This document shows positions 20,736-31,915 of a DNA stretch of 64,000 nucleotides, piece by piece (the stretch's first letter is position 1; every line of letters starts with the position of its first letter). This DNA comes from Phocaeicola sp. (GTDB lineage: Bacteria > Bacteroidota > Bacteroidia > Bacteroidales > Bacteroidaceae), in contig JALEQJ010000006.1 of assembly GCA_022764505.1 (NCBI GenBank), forward strand, positions 17,492-81,491. The letters run 5' to 3'. The position numbers and the translations under genes were made by a program. Under the pieces are notes generated by a model that made no database searches, had not been told where the DNA came from, and saw only the letters and a program-made list of their open reading frames with translations.

Positions 20736-21641
20736 TTAAATAGTGTTGTCTATAAATCTTTTTGTGAGTCCTTGGAACTCATCTATGCGTCTATCTCGTA
20801 AGAAGGGCCACCAGCGACGTACATTCTCGCTTCTTGATAAATTTACTTCTGTGAGGATATTCTGCTCTTGTCTATTGTCTGCCTGCACTAAGAACTCGCC
20901 TTGCGGTCCGGCAATAAAGCTATTGCCCCAGAATTGTATGCCATTCGTTACTCCGGAAGGATCTGGCTCATAACCAACTCTATTCACAGCGATGACGGGT
21001 AGACCATTGGCTACGGCGTGTCCTCTTTGTACGGTAATCCAAGCATTTAGCTGGCGTTGTTTTTCGTCTTCAGTATCTGTGCTTTCCCAACCGATAGCTG
21101 TAGGATAAATCAGCAGTTCTGCTCCTTGAAGTGCCATAAGACGAGCACCTTCCGGATACCATTGATCCCAACAAACTTGTACGCCCAATTTCCCTACAGA
21201 TGTTTGTATTGGTTTGAATCCCATATCTCCAGGCGTGAAGTAGAATTTCTCATAATAGGCAGGATCATCGGGAATGTGCATTTTTCTATATTTTCCTGCT
21301 ATACTACCATCGCTATCAAAGACTACAGCCGTATTATGATAAAGTCCTGCTGCTCGCTTTTCAAAGAGTGAAGTAACCAAAACGATTTTGTGTTCTTTGG
21401 CTATTTCTCCGAAGAATTGGGTAGAAGGACCGGGAATAGGCTCTGCCAAGTCAAAAACATTGGTGTCTTCTGTTTGACAAAAATAAGGAGTGTTATGCAG
21501 TTCTTGCAAAATAATGAGTTCAGCTCCTTCTTTTGCCAGACTGATGATGTTATGACGTAGTTTTTCCAAGTTTGTCTTTACATCGGCAGTACAAGATTGT
21601 TGTACGATACCTACGCGTATGTTTCTTGCTGTAATGGGCAT
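20736..21641 (-). CDS. aguB: Carbon-nitrogen hydrolase, probable N-carbamoylputrescine amidase
   Basis: Nitrilase-fold catalytic features (LQELHNTPYFCQ, KMHIPDDPAYYEKFYFTPGD, VQVCWDQWYPEGARLMALQGAELLIYPTAIG); adjacent to aguA. Start at internal ATG 21641. Confidence 0.93.
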   Translation of the reverse strand: MPITARNIRVGIVQQSCTADVKTNLEKLRHNIISLAKEGAELIILQELHNTPYFCQTEDTNVFDLAEPIPGPSTQFFGEIAKEHKIVLVTSLFEKRAAGLYHNTAVVFDSDGSIAGKYRKMHIPDDPAYYEKFYFTPGDMGFKPIQTSVGKLGVQVCWDQWYPEGARLMALQGAELLIYPTAIGWESTDTEDEKQRQLNAWITVQRGHAVANGLPVIAVNRVGYEPDPSGVTNGIQFWGNSFIAGPQGEFLVQADNRQEQNILTEVNLSRSENVRRWWPFLRDRRIDEFQGLTKRFIDNTI

Positions 21642-21652
21642 AATTTTTGTTT

Positions 21653-22672
21653 TTAGGGTTGTACACTTTGTGGGTATTGCATAGTAACACAATGCAAAGA
21701 CCCGTGTTGTTTTATAAGTGCTCTACAATCTATTCCTACAATTTCGTGATGTGGGAAAGCGGTCTGTAATACCTTCTTTACCTGCTCTTCATAATGTGGC
21801 TGATTGTAAGTAGGGAAGAGGATAGCTTGATTCATAATGAGAAAGTTCGCATAAGTAGCAGGTAGTCTTTCTCCTTCATAATAAATAGCATCTGCCATAG
21901 GAAGAGGAAGCAGTGTATAGGGCTTACCATCGGTAGTTCGGAGCGTATGTAATTGCTCTTCCATTTTCTTTAATTCCTCGTAATGTTCATCTTCGGGGTC
22001 TGTGCATTGTACATATAATAAAGTGTCGTTTGGACATACACGCACCAATGTATCTATATGGCTGTCTGTATCGTCTCCTGCTAAATATCCATATTCTATC
22101 CATAATACGCGTTCCATACCAAGGCTCTCTTTAAGGGATTTTTCTATGGCTTCTTTTGTCAAGGTTTCATTTCTATTGGGAGCTAATAGGCAAGGAGAGG
22201 TGGTAAAGAGTGTGCCTTTGCCGTCGCTTTCTATAGATCCTCCTTCCAATACGAAATCCAAGTGCGAACGATATTCTCCTTTTACAACTCCCTGTTTATA
22301 GAGCTGTTTATTGATTTGATTATCGTGCGCTGAGGCAAATTTCATACCCCAACCATTGAACTGAAAGTCCAATAAACAAGCTTTTTTCTCTGCGTTCAAT
22401 AATGTGATAAATCCGTGATCTCTTGCCCAAGTATCATTGGTTTGACAAGGGACAAAAGTAATGTTCTGAATGAAAGGAGCATCTTGTAAACGCTGTGGAA
22501 AACTGGGGGCAATGAGTAGCAGAGGTTGTCTGGTGGCTATATTCTCTGCCAAATGGTAGAAACAATCTTCTACTTCTTCCAACATATCTGCCCAGTCCGT
22601 TTCAGCGTGTGGCCACGTAAGCTGTATATAACTTTGTTTTTCCCATTCTGCGGGCAATGTATATTGACTCAT
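21653..22672 (-). CDS. aguA: Agmatine deiminase
   Basis: WPHAETDWADMLEEVEDCF, TWARDHGFI, FQFNGWGMKFASAHDN, VLEGGSIESDGKGTLFTTSPCLL, GDDTDSHIDTLVRVC. Confidence 0.96.
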   Translation of the reverse strand: MSQYTLPAEWEKQSYIQLTWPHAETDWADMLEEVEDCFYHLAENIATRQPLLLIAPSFPQRLQDAPFIQNITFVPCQTNDTWARDHGFITLLNAEKKACLLDFQFNGWGMKFASAHDNQINKQLYKQGVVKGEYRSHLDFVLEGGSIESDGKGTLFTTSPCLLAPNRNETLTKEAIEKSLKESLGMERVLWIEYGYLAGDDTDSHIDTLVRVCPNDTLLYVQCTDPEDEHYEELKKMEEQLHTLRTTDGKPYTLLPLPMADAIYYEGERLPATYANFLIMNQAILFPTYNQPHYEEQVKKVLQTAFPHHEIVGIDCRALIKQHGSLHCVTMQYPQSVQP

Positions 22673-22677
22673 ATCTT

Positions 22678-25600
22678 TTATTTCTTATTGGTGTTTTTTG
22701 TTTTCTTGTTTCTTCGTGGGAACCACTGAAAAAGTGATTTCCAATTAGTGAAATCTTTTTGATACATCAGACCTATGCCTTGTGTTGTCAATGTAGACTT
22801 CGTAAAATAGCGGTCATTGGTCTTGTTATAACCTTTGATGCGAATATCGCCATTGCGAGTAAGTAACCATATTGCTTCAAAATCTCCTACAAAGTTAGTA
22901 TTTCTTAGAGTATTTTCTCTGTATCCGAAATTTCCATTCAATAGAAGTCTGTTATTCAACAAACTTCCGGAGAGAACAGCCTCTGCTTCCACGTCTGTCC
23001 AGCCATTTCCAGTACTTAAATTGGCTCCAAAATTCCAGTTAGGATTATTTATTGCGCTGTTTAGTAGATTATTAAGCTGTCCGCTAAGTGTATTGAAAGC
23101 CAATGAGCTGGTAGCATTGGACTGGGTGTAATTGGGGTTGTTATGTGTAGCGTAGAACTTTCCTACTCCCAATAAATATATGATTTGTGTGTTCAGTTGC
23201 TCTTCTGTGGCTGTGAGACTTCTTACAAGCTCTTTGTCCTCTTCATTGACTCCCGGCAGATCTAAGCTAAATCTTATATCCGGATCGTTCATAATACCTG
23301 TAAGGGAGGCTATGCAATTTACTCTGATAGAACGAGAGCGACTGTTACTTGTAGCTATTAAGTCGCTTAGAGAAGCCGAGCTTACGGTGTGTACGGCTTT
23401 CACATTCAAATTTCCGGATAGAGGATCGCCATTGAAACTTACCGTACCTCCGGACTGTAGAGAGAAATCTTTCCTGATGATATTCTGCATACTGAGTTTA
23501 TATACTCCATTGAGAATTTCATAATTCCCATACATTTTCATTTCTTGCTTATTGTAATAATCTACACGTAATGCCCCTCTTCCTCTACAACCGATGTAAT
23601 CTCCTGCTATAGGATCCATTATTACTTTTATATAAGCATCCGGTGTCGCATCTATTTGGAGGTTTATATGAATGTTGTCAGAACTTTCTGCCTTTGCATT
23701 ATCTACTTGTGTTACAGGGATTATGTTGTTATATTCATCTTTCTGTACTGTAGGTGCTTCTTTTTGTGGTGTTTTGTCTACAAAACTGATAAATTTGTTG
23801 CTGATAGCTTGCGTAATACCTCCCAATAGATAGGTAAATTCGGTGTCTTTTTCGGATCTTACATTTCCGTTGATGTGTAGTTCTCCTCCTTCTCCTTGCA
23901 AACGCAAATCGCCCGTAGCATAAATTTTACCAAAGAAAGGAAAATCTTTTGTAGCTTCTTTTGTATTGTACACGAGCATATTATCCGATGTAAACTTGAA
24001 GTCGTACTTCATATCGTGTAGCTTGTTATGTTTTACACTTCCTTCTGCCGTACCCGTGTGTTGTCTACCATCTGTAAGTTTTACATTGTGGAAATTCATT
24101 TGCCCGGATTGGAAAACAATGTCGCTACTTTCTGCATCAAAACGAGTCTGTAGTATATTTACCAGTACGTTGGCTTTGGCATTTATATTACCCTCCAAAT
24201 CCAAACGAGAGAAAGGTCCATAGAGCCTTACATACCCTTTTCCTGTCCCTTTTATATCACTAAATAAATTGCCCACGAAAGATTCCATAAAGGCTAAATT
24301 GGTTTTCTCTGCCTTAATATGCAGATCTAAACTTTCTGTAGAAGGAGAGACATAACCCGTTACTTCTGTTATTTTCTCTCCATCTTTATGCATTTTTGCT
24401 AAGAGGTTTATTCCTTTTATTTCCTTGTCCCAATGGGCTGTAATATCTGTATCGCCCATCTCTCCACCATTGAAATAGAAGTCTTTCACGAAGAGTTGTG
24501 TTTGTAATATGGGAGTAGCTAAGGCTTGATTGACATTGATTTTTCCACTGACAAGTCCATTAAAACTTACAGCATCAAATTGAACCATATTGAGAATATA
24601 GGACAAGTCTAATTTGTTGATACTTATATGACAATTGTCTTTCTTTTCCTTGCCTATGATACCATCAATCTGTAGATGTTGGTCTTCGTGATCTATCAAG
24701 AACTTGTTGAATTGATAATGGTTGGCAGTCAAAAAGACGGAAGAAGGGTGTATGTTCCAATCTGCATTGTTAAGCACTATGGTACTGGGGTGTAGTGCTA
24801 TGTGGGCTTGTAGTTGCTTATTGAGGGATTGTCTATTGAAAGAGGTTGTACTTTCTATTTGACCACTATAGGTGCGGGCTTTATTTTCCCAAATCAATTC
24901 TGTAAATAGGCTATCGTTTTGCGCACTTCCATTGAGTGATAGTTGTAAAAAATCATCACGCTTCAAACGTATTTTGGTCGCTATTTTGGCATACAGACTC
25001 TCTTCTGTATTACTGCAAGAAATGATTGTATTTTCGTATTTTGTATTCTTGTACTTGAACTTAGGTATGTCTGCATTAAGGTGGAACAAATTATTTTCTT
25101 CACTAAATCGCCCTTCTATCGTGGCTTTTTCTGCTATGTCTATAGGAATTTGGAATAAAGTTTTGAATATGTCTGTATTCTTTATTTGCAAAAAGAACTG
25201 TAGTTCTTCTGCTTGTTTATTGGGGCAGGGGGTGTTATCTGCTACTAATGTGGGAAGATAAGGCTTTACCCCGTTTTCTATGCACTTAAGTATGCTATTG
25301 TAATGATAGGCTCCACTTATTTCACCTTCTATAAAAGGAGACTGAACAGTCATTTTTTTTCTACCGTTCTCTGTAGTAGAAGAGAGGTGTATCTGTGGTA
25401 TATAGAGTGTCTTTTCTGCTTCAGGGTGTAACATAGAGATGCTATCCAAGCGAACTTCTCCTACAAACTCATCTATAGATTTTCCAGAGAAGTCTGCGTA
25501 CAGATGACCGGAGAAAAGATAATCTTTGTATTGATCTGTGAGTTGTAATTGGTAAGGAGAGAAGTCTTTGAGATCTGCAGTGAATTGATAATAAGGAATA

Positions 25601-27138
25601 CCTTTTCTTTTCTCCATTTTACTTTGTAGTGAGAGATTTCCATTAGGATCTTCCAAGCTGAAGTCTCCGGTGAAACCATCATCTTTATACTTGCCATTGA
25701 GATGAATGTTTTCGTAGGTATGTTTGTTGTATTCCAACTTAGGTATATCTCCTTTTACATAAGTTTCTATGAGCTTGTCCTTATACTTGAGGTCTTTTAC
25801 TTCTATGCTGATACTCACTTCTCCCAATGCCTCTTTTTGCAGGAGTTTTCCTATATGTAAGCCGTCGCTGTAAAATGTTCCGGAATAAATGGTTTCATTA
25901 TTTATACTGTCCTTTTGTAAGGTAAAGTTGGTACGAAGATCTCCTATACCTGTTTGTAAATGCCCTTGCGTAGTAAACCGATGTGGGAAGCCGGATATAT
26001 CTCCAGAAAAATGTAATTGTTGCAAGTGATGAATCGGAGAGAGACTATCTGTAGGGGCAGATAATACTGTCGCAATATCTATAATGCCTTTTTGAGAGAG
26101 ATAACAGTCATTTACTTTTCCGAAAAAGTAAAGCCCGGCAGGATTACCATAATCTATCAAAGCTTCGGCTTGTAGTCTTCCCTCTTGGTGAATATCATTC
26201 ACGTTCAAGTCTCTAATATAGAGCTTTCTTTTTTTGCATTCTACGTTGCAGGAGAATTTAATTCGTGTGTCTGTATTCTGAGGGATAGGGAATAATCCTT
26301 GCAAGTCCGGAAAATGTATGGAAGCTTCTATTCCACCTCCGAAGTCGGCACTATTAAGCCATTTTTGTATATCGGTATCGTAGGTGTATTGGGCTTGAAA
26401 AGAGGAAATTTGTAATTTACTTTGTGGAAGAGATAGCTCCAAGTCTTCTACCTGAAGTGCTTCTTTATTCGCCTGTACCTTGAAAGCCAGTTTTCTGATG
26501 TCTAAGCCACTCTTTTCCTGTAGACTCATACGTTTTATTTGTAGGTGAAGAGAGTCTTGTGTAAATGCCTTTAATGCAATGGTGGCAGACAAATTGCTGA
26601 TTTTTAGATGGTTTAAGTTTATGCGTTGTGGTGTTTCGGTTTCAGAAACAATATCGTAGGTTACTTGTCCTCTACGTATCAACAGGGTATTGATGCGCAG
26701 GTCTAAGGGTGTTTCACTTTCTTTCTTGTCGGATTTCAGTGCGTCCAATATGAATGCAAAATTGGCAGGACTGCTGGGTGTGGCTTTTTTGAGTGTGGCT
26801 TTTAATCCGAAAAGTTGAGCATTGTTGATATAGATTTTCCCTTGCAATAAATCGGATATACTGAGTTTTGCAGATACGCGAGAGGCTTTCAACATCTCTT
26901 GTCCCTCAAGATCCGAAATGCAGATGTTACGTACAATCACTCTATTGAGTAGCCCTAAGTCTATTTGTTCTATGCGTACTTTTGTTTTGAGTTCCTTGCT
27001 AAGACTTTGTTCTACGAGCTGCGATACTTGTCGCTGTATATAAGGTACACGTAGTAAGCCTACTACACCTATATATATAGCTAAGAAGGCGATGATGATG
27101 AACTGAACAAAGTACTTTAGTGTCTTATATTTGAGCAT
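22678..27138 (-). CDS. Translocation/assembly module TamB family protein (DUF490)
   Basis: Very long protein with one N-terminal TM, AsmA-like N-terminus and beta-rich repeats; C-terminus YLLGVGKF...NLSTGNGWTDVEAEAVLSGSLLNNRLLLNGNFGYRE. Confidence 0.88.
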   Translation of the reverse strand: MLKYKTLKYFVQFIIIAFLAIYIGVVGLLRVPYIQRQVSQLVEQSLSKELKTKVRIEQIDLGLLNRVIVRNICISDLEGQEMLKASRVSAKLSISDLLQGKIYINNAQLFGLKATLKKATPSSPANFAFILDALKSDKKESETPLDLRINTLLIRRGQVTYDIVSETETPQRINLNHLKISNLSATIALKAFTQDSLHLQIKRMSLQEKSGLDIRKLAFKVQANKEALQVEDLELSLPQSKLQISSFQAQYTYDTDIQKWLNSADFGGGIEASIHFPDLQGLFPIPQNTDTRIKFSCNVECKKRKLYIRDLNVNDIHQEGRLQAEALIDYGNPAGLYFFGKVNDCYLSQKGIIDIATVLSAPTDSLSPIHHLQQLHFSGDISGFPHRFTTQGHLQTGIGDLRTNFTLQKDSINNETIYSGTFYSDGLHIGKLLQKEALGEVSISIEVKDLKYKDKLIETYVKGDIPKLEYNKHTYENIHLNGKYKDDGFTGDFSLEDPNGNLSLQSKMEKRKGIPYYQFTADLKDFSPYQLQLTDQYKDYLFSGHLYADFSGKSIDEFVGEVRLDSISMLHPEAEKTLYIPQIHLSSTTENGRKKMTVQSPFIEGEISGAYHYNSILKCIENGVKPYLPTLVADNTPCPNKQAEELQFFLQIKNTDIFKTLFQIPIDIAEKATIEGRFSEENNLFHLNADIPKFKYKNTKYENTIISCSNTEESLYAKIATKIRLKRDDFLQLSLNGSAQNDSLFTELIWENKARTYSGQIESTTSFNRQSLNKQLQAHIALHPSTIVLNNADWNIHPSSVFLTANHYQFNKFLIDHEDQHLQIDGIIGKEKKDNCHISINKLDLSYILNMVQFDAVSFNGLVSGKINVNQALATPILQTQLFVKDFYFNGGEMGDTDITAHWDKEIKGINLLAKMHKDGEKITEVTGYVSPSTESLDLHIKAEKTNLAFMESFVGNLFSDIKGTGKGYVRLYGPFSRLDLEGNINAKANVLVNILQTRFDAESSDIVFQSGQMNFHNVKLTDGRQHTGTAEGSVKHNKLHDMKYDFKFTSDNMLVYNTKEATKDFPFFGKIYATGDLRLQGEGGELHINGNVRSEKDTEFTYLLGGITQAISNKFISFVDKTPQKEAPTVQKDEYNNIIPVTQVDNAKAESSDNIHINLQIDATPDAYIKVIMDPIAGDYIGCRGRGALRVDYYNKQEMKMYGNYEILNGVYKLSMQNIIRKDFSLQSGGTVSFNGDPLSGNLNVKAVHTVSSASLSDLIATSNSRSRSIRVNCIASLTGIMNDPDIRFSLDLPGVNEEDKELVRSLTATEEQLNTQIIYLLGVGKFYATHNNPNYTQSNATSSLAFNTLSGQLNNLLNSAINNPNWNFGANLSTGNGWTDVEAEAVLSGSLLNNRLLLNGNFGYRENTLRNTNFVGDFEAIWLLTRNGDIRIKGYNKTNDRYFTKSTLTTQGIGLMYQKDFTNWKSLFQWFPRRNKKTKNTNKK

Positions 27139-27246
27139 AGAAATGCTTGTCCATTATTGTTATATCCTCTTGTTTAGTTGGCTATTCTTGGAATAGTGCT
27201 TTTCTCTCTTATAGAGGAAATTTGTAGACCATCCCAAAATAGCTTT

Positions 27247-27254
27247 CAAAGGTA
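27247..27254 (-). promoter_or_regulatory. Putative -7 box (TACCTTTG) for the tamB-aguA-aguB-gnd run
   Basis: CAAAGGTA on the plus strand about 110 bp upstream of the tamB start. Confidence 0.5.
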
Positions 27255-27404
27255 CGTTTTTTTGCGATAGTTACAATAAAGAGGAGAGAAGTCCCCTTCT
27301 TGAGATGCTTTTGAATAAAATAAATTTACGATTTACCCGGTTATGCATCATAGGGTAATCTCAGCTTGTTCTGCAAAAGCTAACGTAGATTTCTTGCTCT
27401 GTTT

Positions 27405-27470
27405 TTCCGAACATATACAGAAACTTTTCCGATCCTGCACGGATTTTTTTCCGAACGTGTATGGAATAAT
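27405..27470. repeat. 22-bp tandem repeat array, family B (three units starting TTCCG)
   Basis: Units at 27405, 27427 and 27449: TTCCGAACATATACAGAAACTT / TTCCGATCCTGCACGGATTTTT / TTCCGAACGTGTATGGAATAAT. Confidence 0.8.
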
Positions 27471-27863
27471 GTAAAGAATGCATCTTTCCACAATTATATA
27501 CTTGCAGAGCCAACTTGTTTTGTGGTGTTATCAATGCAAGAGCTTACTATAAAAAATGATAAAGGTAGTAGTGTATCGAAATATAGCGTTACTGTTTAGG
27601 TGTAATGATTAATATATTTTACAACCATTTGTCCTCAACAAGGTTTAGTAGAAATCATGTAAATACCATACATTAAAGACAGGCTAAGTCTGTATATTTT
27701 TTGTGGGAAGATAGAACATTTAGGATATATAAATTATATGGCATGGAGATCAAAGAAATGTCTTGTTTCTACAGAGAATGTGTATTACTTAGACAGAAGT
27801 CTGTATCTTTGCCTTAGATAGTGTGGAACTTTCTGAAGAAAAAACACACTACAATACTAAAAA

Positions 27864-28286
27864 ATGGAAGAAAAAAAAGAACAAATTTTGAATAGCTCAA
27901 GCCATACACGTACTATGGTAGAGACTCTGGGAATAGAAATAGTAGAGGTAGAAGACGGATATGCAGTGGCTACTATGCCTGTAGATGAACGTACTTGTCA
28001 AGTATATGGTATCTTGAATGGAGGTGCCAGCGTGGCTTTGCAGGAAACGGTAGCAGGTGTAGGTTCTGTGTTTCTTTGTGGGGAAGATGAAATGCCTTGT
28101 GGTGCTCAGATCAGTGCCAATCATATAGCGATGGTTCCTGTAGGAAACACTGTGAAAGCCATAGGAAAAATACTGCATAAAGGTCGTACAACTCATATAT
28201 GGAGCATAGATGTGGTAGACCATACCGATAATCTTATTTCTACATCTCGCGTAGTGAATATAATCGTAAAGAGAAGAACAGCATAA
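27864..28286 (+). CDS. menI: Hotdog-fold thioesterase (PaaI/1,4-dihydroxy-2-naphthoyl-CoA hydrolase-like)
   Basis: LGIEIVEVEDGYAVATMPVDERTCQVYGILNGGASVALQETVAGVGS; immediately upstream of menF, menD and menB. Confidence 0.82.
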   Translation: MEEKKEQILNSSSHTRTMVETLGIEIVEVEDGYAVATMPVDERTCQVYGILNGGASVALQETVAGVGSVFLCGEDEMPCGAQISANHIAMVPVGNTVKAIGKILHKGRTTHIWSIDVVDHTDNLISTSRVVNIIVKRRTA

Positions 28287-28295
28287 AGGAAATAA

Positions 28296-29369
28296 ATGGC
28301 AGATTCTATAGATAAAATAGGCTCATGGGCTATTTATAGAAAGCCACATGAAAAAGAAGTGCATATATTGTCTTTGGGGAAAGTAGAGAAATATACTTCT
28401 CTATCTATGCTCAAAGATAAAACAGGCTTTGTTATGGCACCTTTTCTTCCTACAGATGTATATCCTATCTGTTTATATCCAATAGTAGATATACAGAATA
28501 GTTGGGAAACTGCTGCACAAATAGCAAACAATATAGACATAAGTTCTTTTGGGAATACATCTACCTCCGGAAAAGAAAGTAAAGAGGAGTATGGACTCAT
28601 TTTTGATGCCTGTATAGAAGCTCTGAATACTCATACCTTACAGAAGGTAGTTTTGTCCGGTAGGCGTACCTTACCTTATGCTATAGAGGTTTGGGAAAGT
28701 TATAAAAGAGCTTGCGATACTTTTGATGCTATGTATATTTCACTACTTTGTTTGGAAGATTGTGGAGTATGGATAGGTGCATCTCCGGAATTACTTCTTT
28801 CTATAGATGGAGATCAAGGGCGAACCGTAGCTTTAGCCGGCACTCAAGAAAGATACACACAGGAATCCTCTACTTGGGACAAAAAGAATATACGTGAACA
28901 AGCTTTGGTCAGCAGTTATATAGAAAATGTTCTGTCTGCTTATGCTACAGATGTACAACATTCTGAACCTTATACAGCCACAGCAGGGAAGTTGCAACAT
29001 AGGAAAACAGATTTTCATTTTCGCTTAAATGCTATGAATAGGATAGGGGAGCTATTGGAAAGTTTACATCCTACGCCTGCTGTATGTGGTCTGCCAAAAG
29101 AAAAAGCACTTTCCTTTATTACCTCTCACGAGTATTATGATAGAGGTTATTATACAGGTTTTTTAGGAGTATTGAATAGGCAAGGGAAAACAGAACTATA
29201 TGTAAATCTACGCTGTATGCAACTCTTTGCAGATAAAACACAACTTTACGGAGGCAGTGGATTATTACCGACTTCGGACAAGGAAAGTGAGTGGATAGAA
29301 ATCAATAAAAAAATGGATACGTTGGGTAGTATCATACAACCCTTGAAAAAAGCAAATGTACACAGATAA
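28296..29369 (+). CDS. menF: Isochorismate synthase
   Basis: Chorismate-binding enzyme motifs ([58 protein letters not shown]). Confidence 0.92.
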   Translation: MADSIDKIGSWAIYRKPHEKEVHILSLGKVEKYTSLSMLKDKTGFVMAPFLPTDVYPICLYPIVDIQNSWETAAQIANNIDISSFGNTSTSGKESKEEYGLIFDACIEALNTHTLQKVVLSGRRTLPYAIEVWESYKRACDTFDAMYISLLCLEDCGVWIGASPELLLSIDGDQGRTVALAGTQERYTQESSTWDKKNIREQALVSSYIENVLSAYATDVQHSEPYTATAGKLQHRKTDFHFRLNAMNRIGELLESLHPTPAVCGLPKEKALSFITSHEYYDRGYYTGFLGVLNRQGKTELYVNLRCMQLFADKTQLYGGSGLLPTSDKESEWIEINKKMDTLGSIIQPLKKANVHR

Positions 29370-31020
29370 GAAAAATATACTTCAATTGACTGCACTGCTC
29401 AAAGCACACGGCATTAAAAAGTTTGTACTTTGTCCTGGTAGTAGAAATATACCTTTGGTACAAACCTTTGCAAATGTGCCGGAGTTTGTTTGTTATTCTA
29501 TGACAGACGAACGAAGTGCCGGCTTTTTTGCCTTAGGTATGGCACTGCATAGTGGAGAACCCGTAGCAGTTTGTTGTACCTCTGGCACAGCTGTGCTTAA
29601 TCTTTCTCCTGCTGTAGCAGAAGCCTACTATCAAAAAATTCCCTTATTGGTAATTTCTGCAGATAGACCTGCTGCTTGGATCGGACAAATGGACGGGCAA
29701 ACACTGCCACAGCCCAATATTTTCGGAAACTTGACTAAGAAATCAGTGCATCTGCCAGAACCATATACGGAAGAAGATGCGTGGTACTGCAATAGACTGA
29801 TAAACGAAGCACTGCTCGCATTGAAGCATCGTGGCAAAGGACCTGTACATATCAATGTTCCTATAAGTGAACCCTTCTTTCTCTTACCTGTAGAAAAACT
29901 ACCTGAAGAAAGGGTCATAGAGCGTTATGAGGGTTTGAATATGTACCAGAAAGATTATACATCGCTCATAACCCGCTTGAATACGTACAAGAAAAAAATG
30001 GTAGTAGCAGGACAAATGAGTCTTATCTATCTGTACGATAAAAAGTATGTAAAACCTCTCTCCAAACATTTTACTTGGTTTACAGAATCTATCAGCAATA
30101 GAATCGTTCCTTATACCAGTATAAAGAATGTAGATACACTACTCTGTAAACTGAATGCCAATAAACTCTCAGAAATGAAACCTGATCTCCTTATTACTTA
30201 TGGAGGACACATCATTTCTAAGCGACTAAAAGCTTTTTTACGGAAACATAAGCCACAAGAACATTGGCACATCTGTGAAGATGGAGAAGTAGTAGATCTT
30301 TATGGAACTCTGACTACTGTGATAGAAATGAATCCTTTTGAGTTTTTCGAGAAAATAGCACCTATGCTTTCTATGACAGCAGATGCTTATCCACAAGTAT
30401 GGGATACACTGTCTAAGGACGTAAATAAAGTGCTATTCCCATATTCTGCGATGTATGCTATAGGAAAAGTGATAGAAAATCTTCCTGAGAATGTTTCTTT
30501 GCACTTGGCAAATAGTTCTGCAGTACGTTATGCTCAATTCTTTTCTGTTTCTGAACAAGTAGAGGTACTCTCCAATAGAGGTACGAATGGTATTGAAGGT
30601 TCTTTGTCTACAGCTATAGGTTATGCCACAGTGTCCGATAAGCTAAATTTCATTATTATAGGGGATTTAAGCTTCTTCTATGATATGAATGCTCTGTGGA
30701 ACAATAACTACGGAAGTAATATACGCATTCTGCTACTGAATAATGATGGAGGAGAGATTTTTAAGGCATTGCCGGGACTCCAATTAAGTAAAGAAGGAGA
30801 ACGTTTTGTATTGGCACCACATCATACTTCGGCACGTGCGTGGGCGGAAGATAGAGGGTTTACTTATCTCTGTGCCAAAAATGAAGCAGAGATAGAAGCA
30901 CACTTGCCTACATTTTTGGACCCTTCTATTACCCCTAAGCCAATCTTACTGGAAGTCTTCACAGACAAAGAACAAGATATACAAGCATTAAAAGACTATT
31001 TTCATCAAATAAAAAAATAA
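29356..31020 (+). CDS. menD: 2-succinyl-5-enolpyruvyl-6-hydroxy-3-cyclohexene-1-carboxylate synthase
   Basis: ThDP enzyme: [97 protein letters not shown]. Confidence 0.96.
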   Translation: MYTDKKNILQLTALLKAHGIKKFVLCPGSRNIPLVQTFANVPEFVCYSMTDERSAGFFALGMALHSGEPVAVCCTSGTAVLNLSPAVAEAYYQKIPLLVISADRPAAWIGQMDGQTLPQPNIFGNLTKKSVHLPEPYTEEDAWYCNRLINEALLALKHRGKGPVHINVPISEPFFLLPVEKLPEERVIERYEGLNMYQKDYTSLITRLNTYKKKMVVAGQMSLIYLYDKKYVKPLSKHFTWFTESISNRIVPYTSIKNVDTLLCKLNANKLSEMKPDLLITYGGHIISKRLKAFLRKHKPQEHWHICEDGEVVDLYGTLTTVIEMNPFEFFEKIAPMLSMTADAYPQVWDTLSKDVNKVLFPYSAMYAIGKVIENLPENVSLHLANSSAVRYAQFFSVSEQVEVLSNRGTNGIEGSLSTAIGYATVSDKLNFIIIGDLSFFYDMNALWNNNYGSNIRILLLNNDGGEIFKALPGLQLSKEGERFVLAPHHTSARAWAEDRGFTYLCAKNEAEIEAHLPTFLDPSITPKPILLEVFTDKEQDIQALKDYFHQIKK

Positions 31021-31021
31021 T

Positions 31022-31843
31022 ATGGCACAAAGAGAATGGAAAACGATTAAAGAGTATCAGGATATACGATTTGAGTTTTACAACGGCATAGCGAAAATTA
31101 CAATCAATAGACCTCGCTATAGAAATGCGTTTACCCCCACTACTACTACAGAACTAAGCGATGCTATGTACTACTGTAGAGAATGTCAGGACATCAATGT
31201 AATAATCCTCACAGGAGAAGGAGACAAGGCATTTTGTAGTGGAGGAGATATGAATGTGAAAGGACATGGGGGATATGTGGGTACAGATGGAGTTCCACGT
31301 TTGAATGTCTTGGACGTTCAAAAACAAATTCGTTCTATCCCTAAACCTGTCATAGCTATGGTTAATGGTTATGCAATAGGAGGGGGGCATGTACTACACG
31401 TGGTTTGCGACTTAACCATAGCTTCAGAAAATGCTATCTTCGGACAGACAGGACCTCGGGTCGGAAGTTTTGATGCAGGCTTTGGATCTTCTTACTTGGC
31501 ACGTATCGTTGGACAAAAGAAAGCCAGAGAAATATGGTTCTTATGTAAACAATACTCTGCACAAGAAGCTTTAGAAATGGGATTGGTCAATAAAGTAGTA
31601 CCTTTCTCCGAATTGGAAGACGAAACCGTAGCATGGGCAGAGAAAATGATGGAACATAGTCCACTTGCCTTACGTATGATCAAAGCAGGACTGAATGCAG
31701 AATTAGACGGACAAGCAGGTATCCAAGAATTGGCTGGAGATGCTACCATGCTGTATTATATGACAGAAGAAGCACAAGAAGGAGGTAAAGCCTTCCTTGA
31801 AAAGAGAAAGCCGGATTGGTCTAAATATCCTAAGTTTCCCTAA
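31022..31843 (+). CDS. menB: 1,4-dihydroxy-2-naphthoyl-CoA synthase
   Basis: Crotonase fold: [79 protein letters not shown]. Confidence 0.97.
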   Translation: MAQREWKTIKEYQDIRFEFYNGIAKITINRPRYRNAFTPTTTTELSDAMYYCRECQDINVIILTGEGDKAFCSGGDMNVKGHGGYVGTDGVPRLNVLDVQKQIRSIPKPVIAMVNGYAIGGGHVLHVVCDLTIASENAIFGQTGPRVGSFDAGFGSSYLARIVGQKKAREIWFLCKQYSAQEALEMGLVNKVVPFSELEDETVAWAEKMMEHSPLALRMIKAGLNAELDGQAGIQELAGDATMLYYMTEEAQEGGKAFLEKRKPDWSKYPKFP

Positions 31844-31864
31844 TCTATAGAAGAAATTACTCGT

Positions 31865-31915
31865 AAAGAACAAAACTCTTCCTTATAATAACGCATAGGA
31901 AGAGTTTTGTTCTTT
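31865..31915 (+). terminator. Strong intrinsic terminator after menB
   Basis: Perfect 19-bp stem AAAGAACAAAACTCTTCCT (31865-31883) / AGGAAGAGTTTTGTTCTTT (31897-31915). Confidence 0.85.

Noticed and set aside
31865-31915. Long hairpin after menB as a possible ncRNA
   Set aside because: The perfect stem with a T-rich 3' side directly after an operon is best explained as a terminator.
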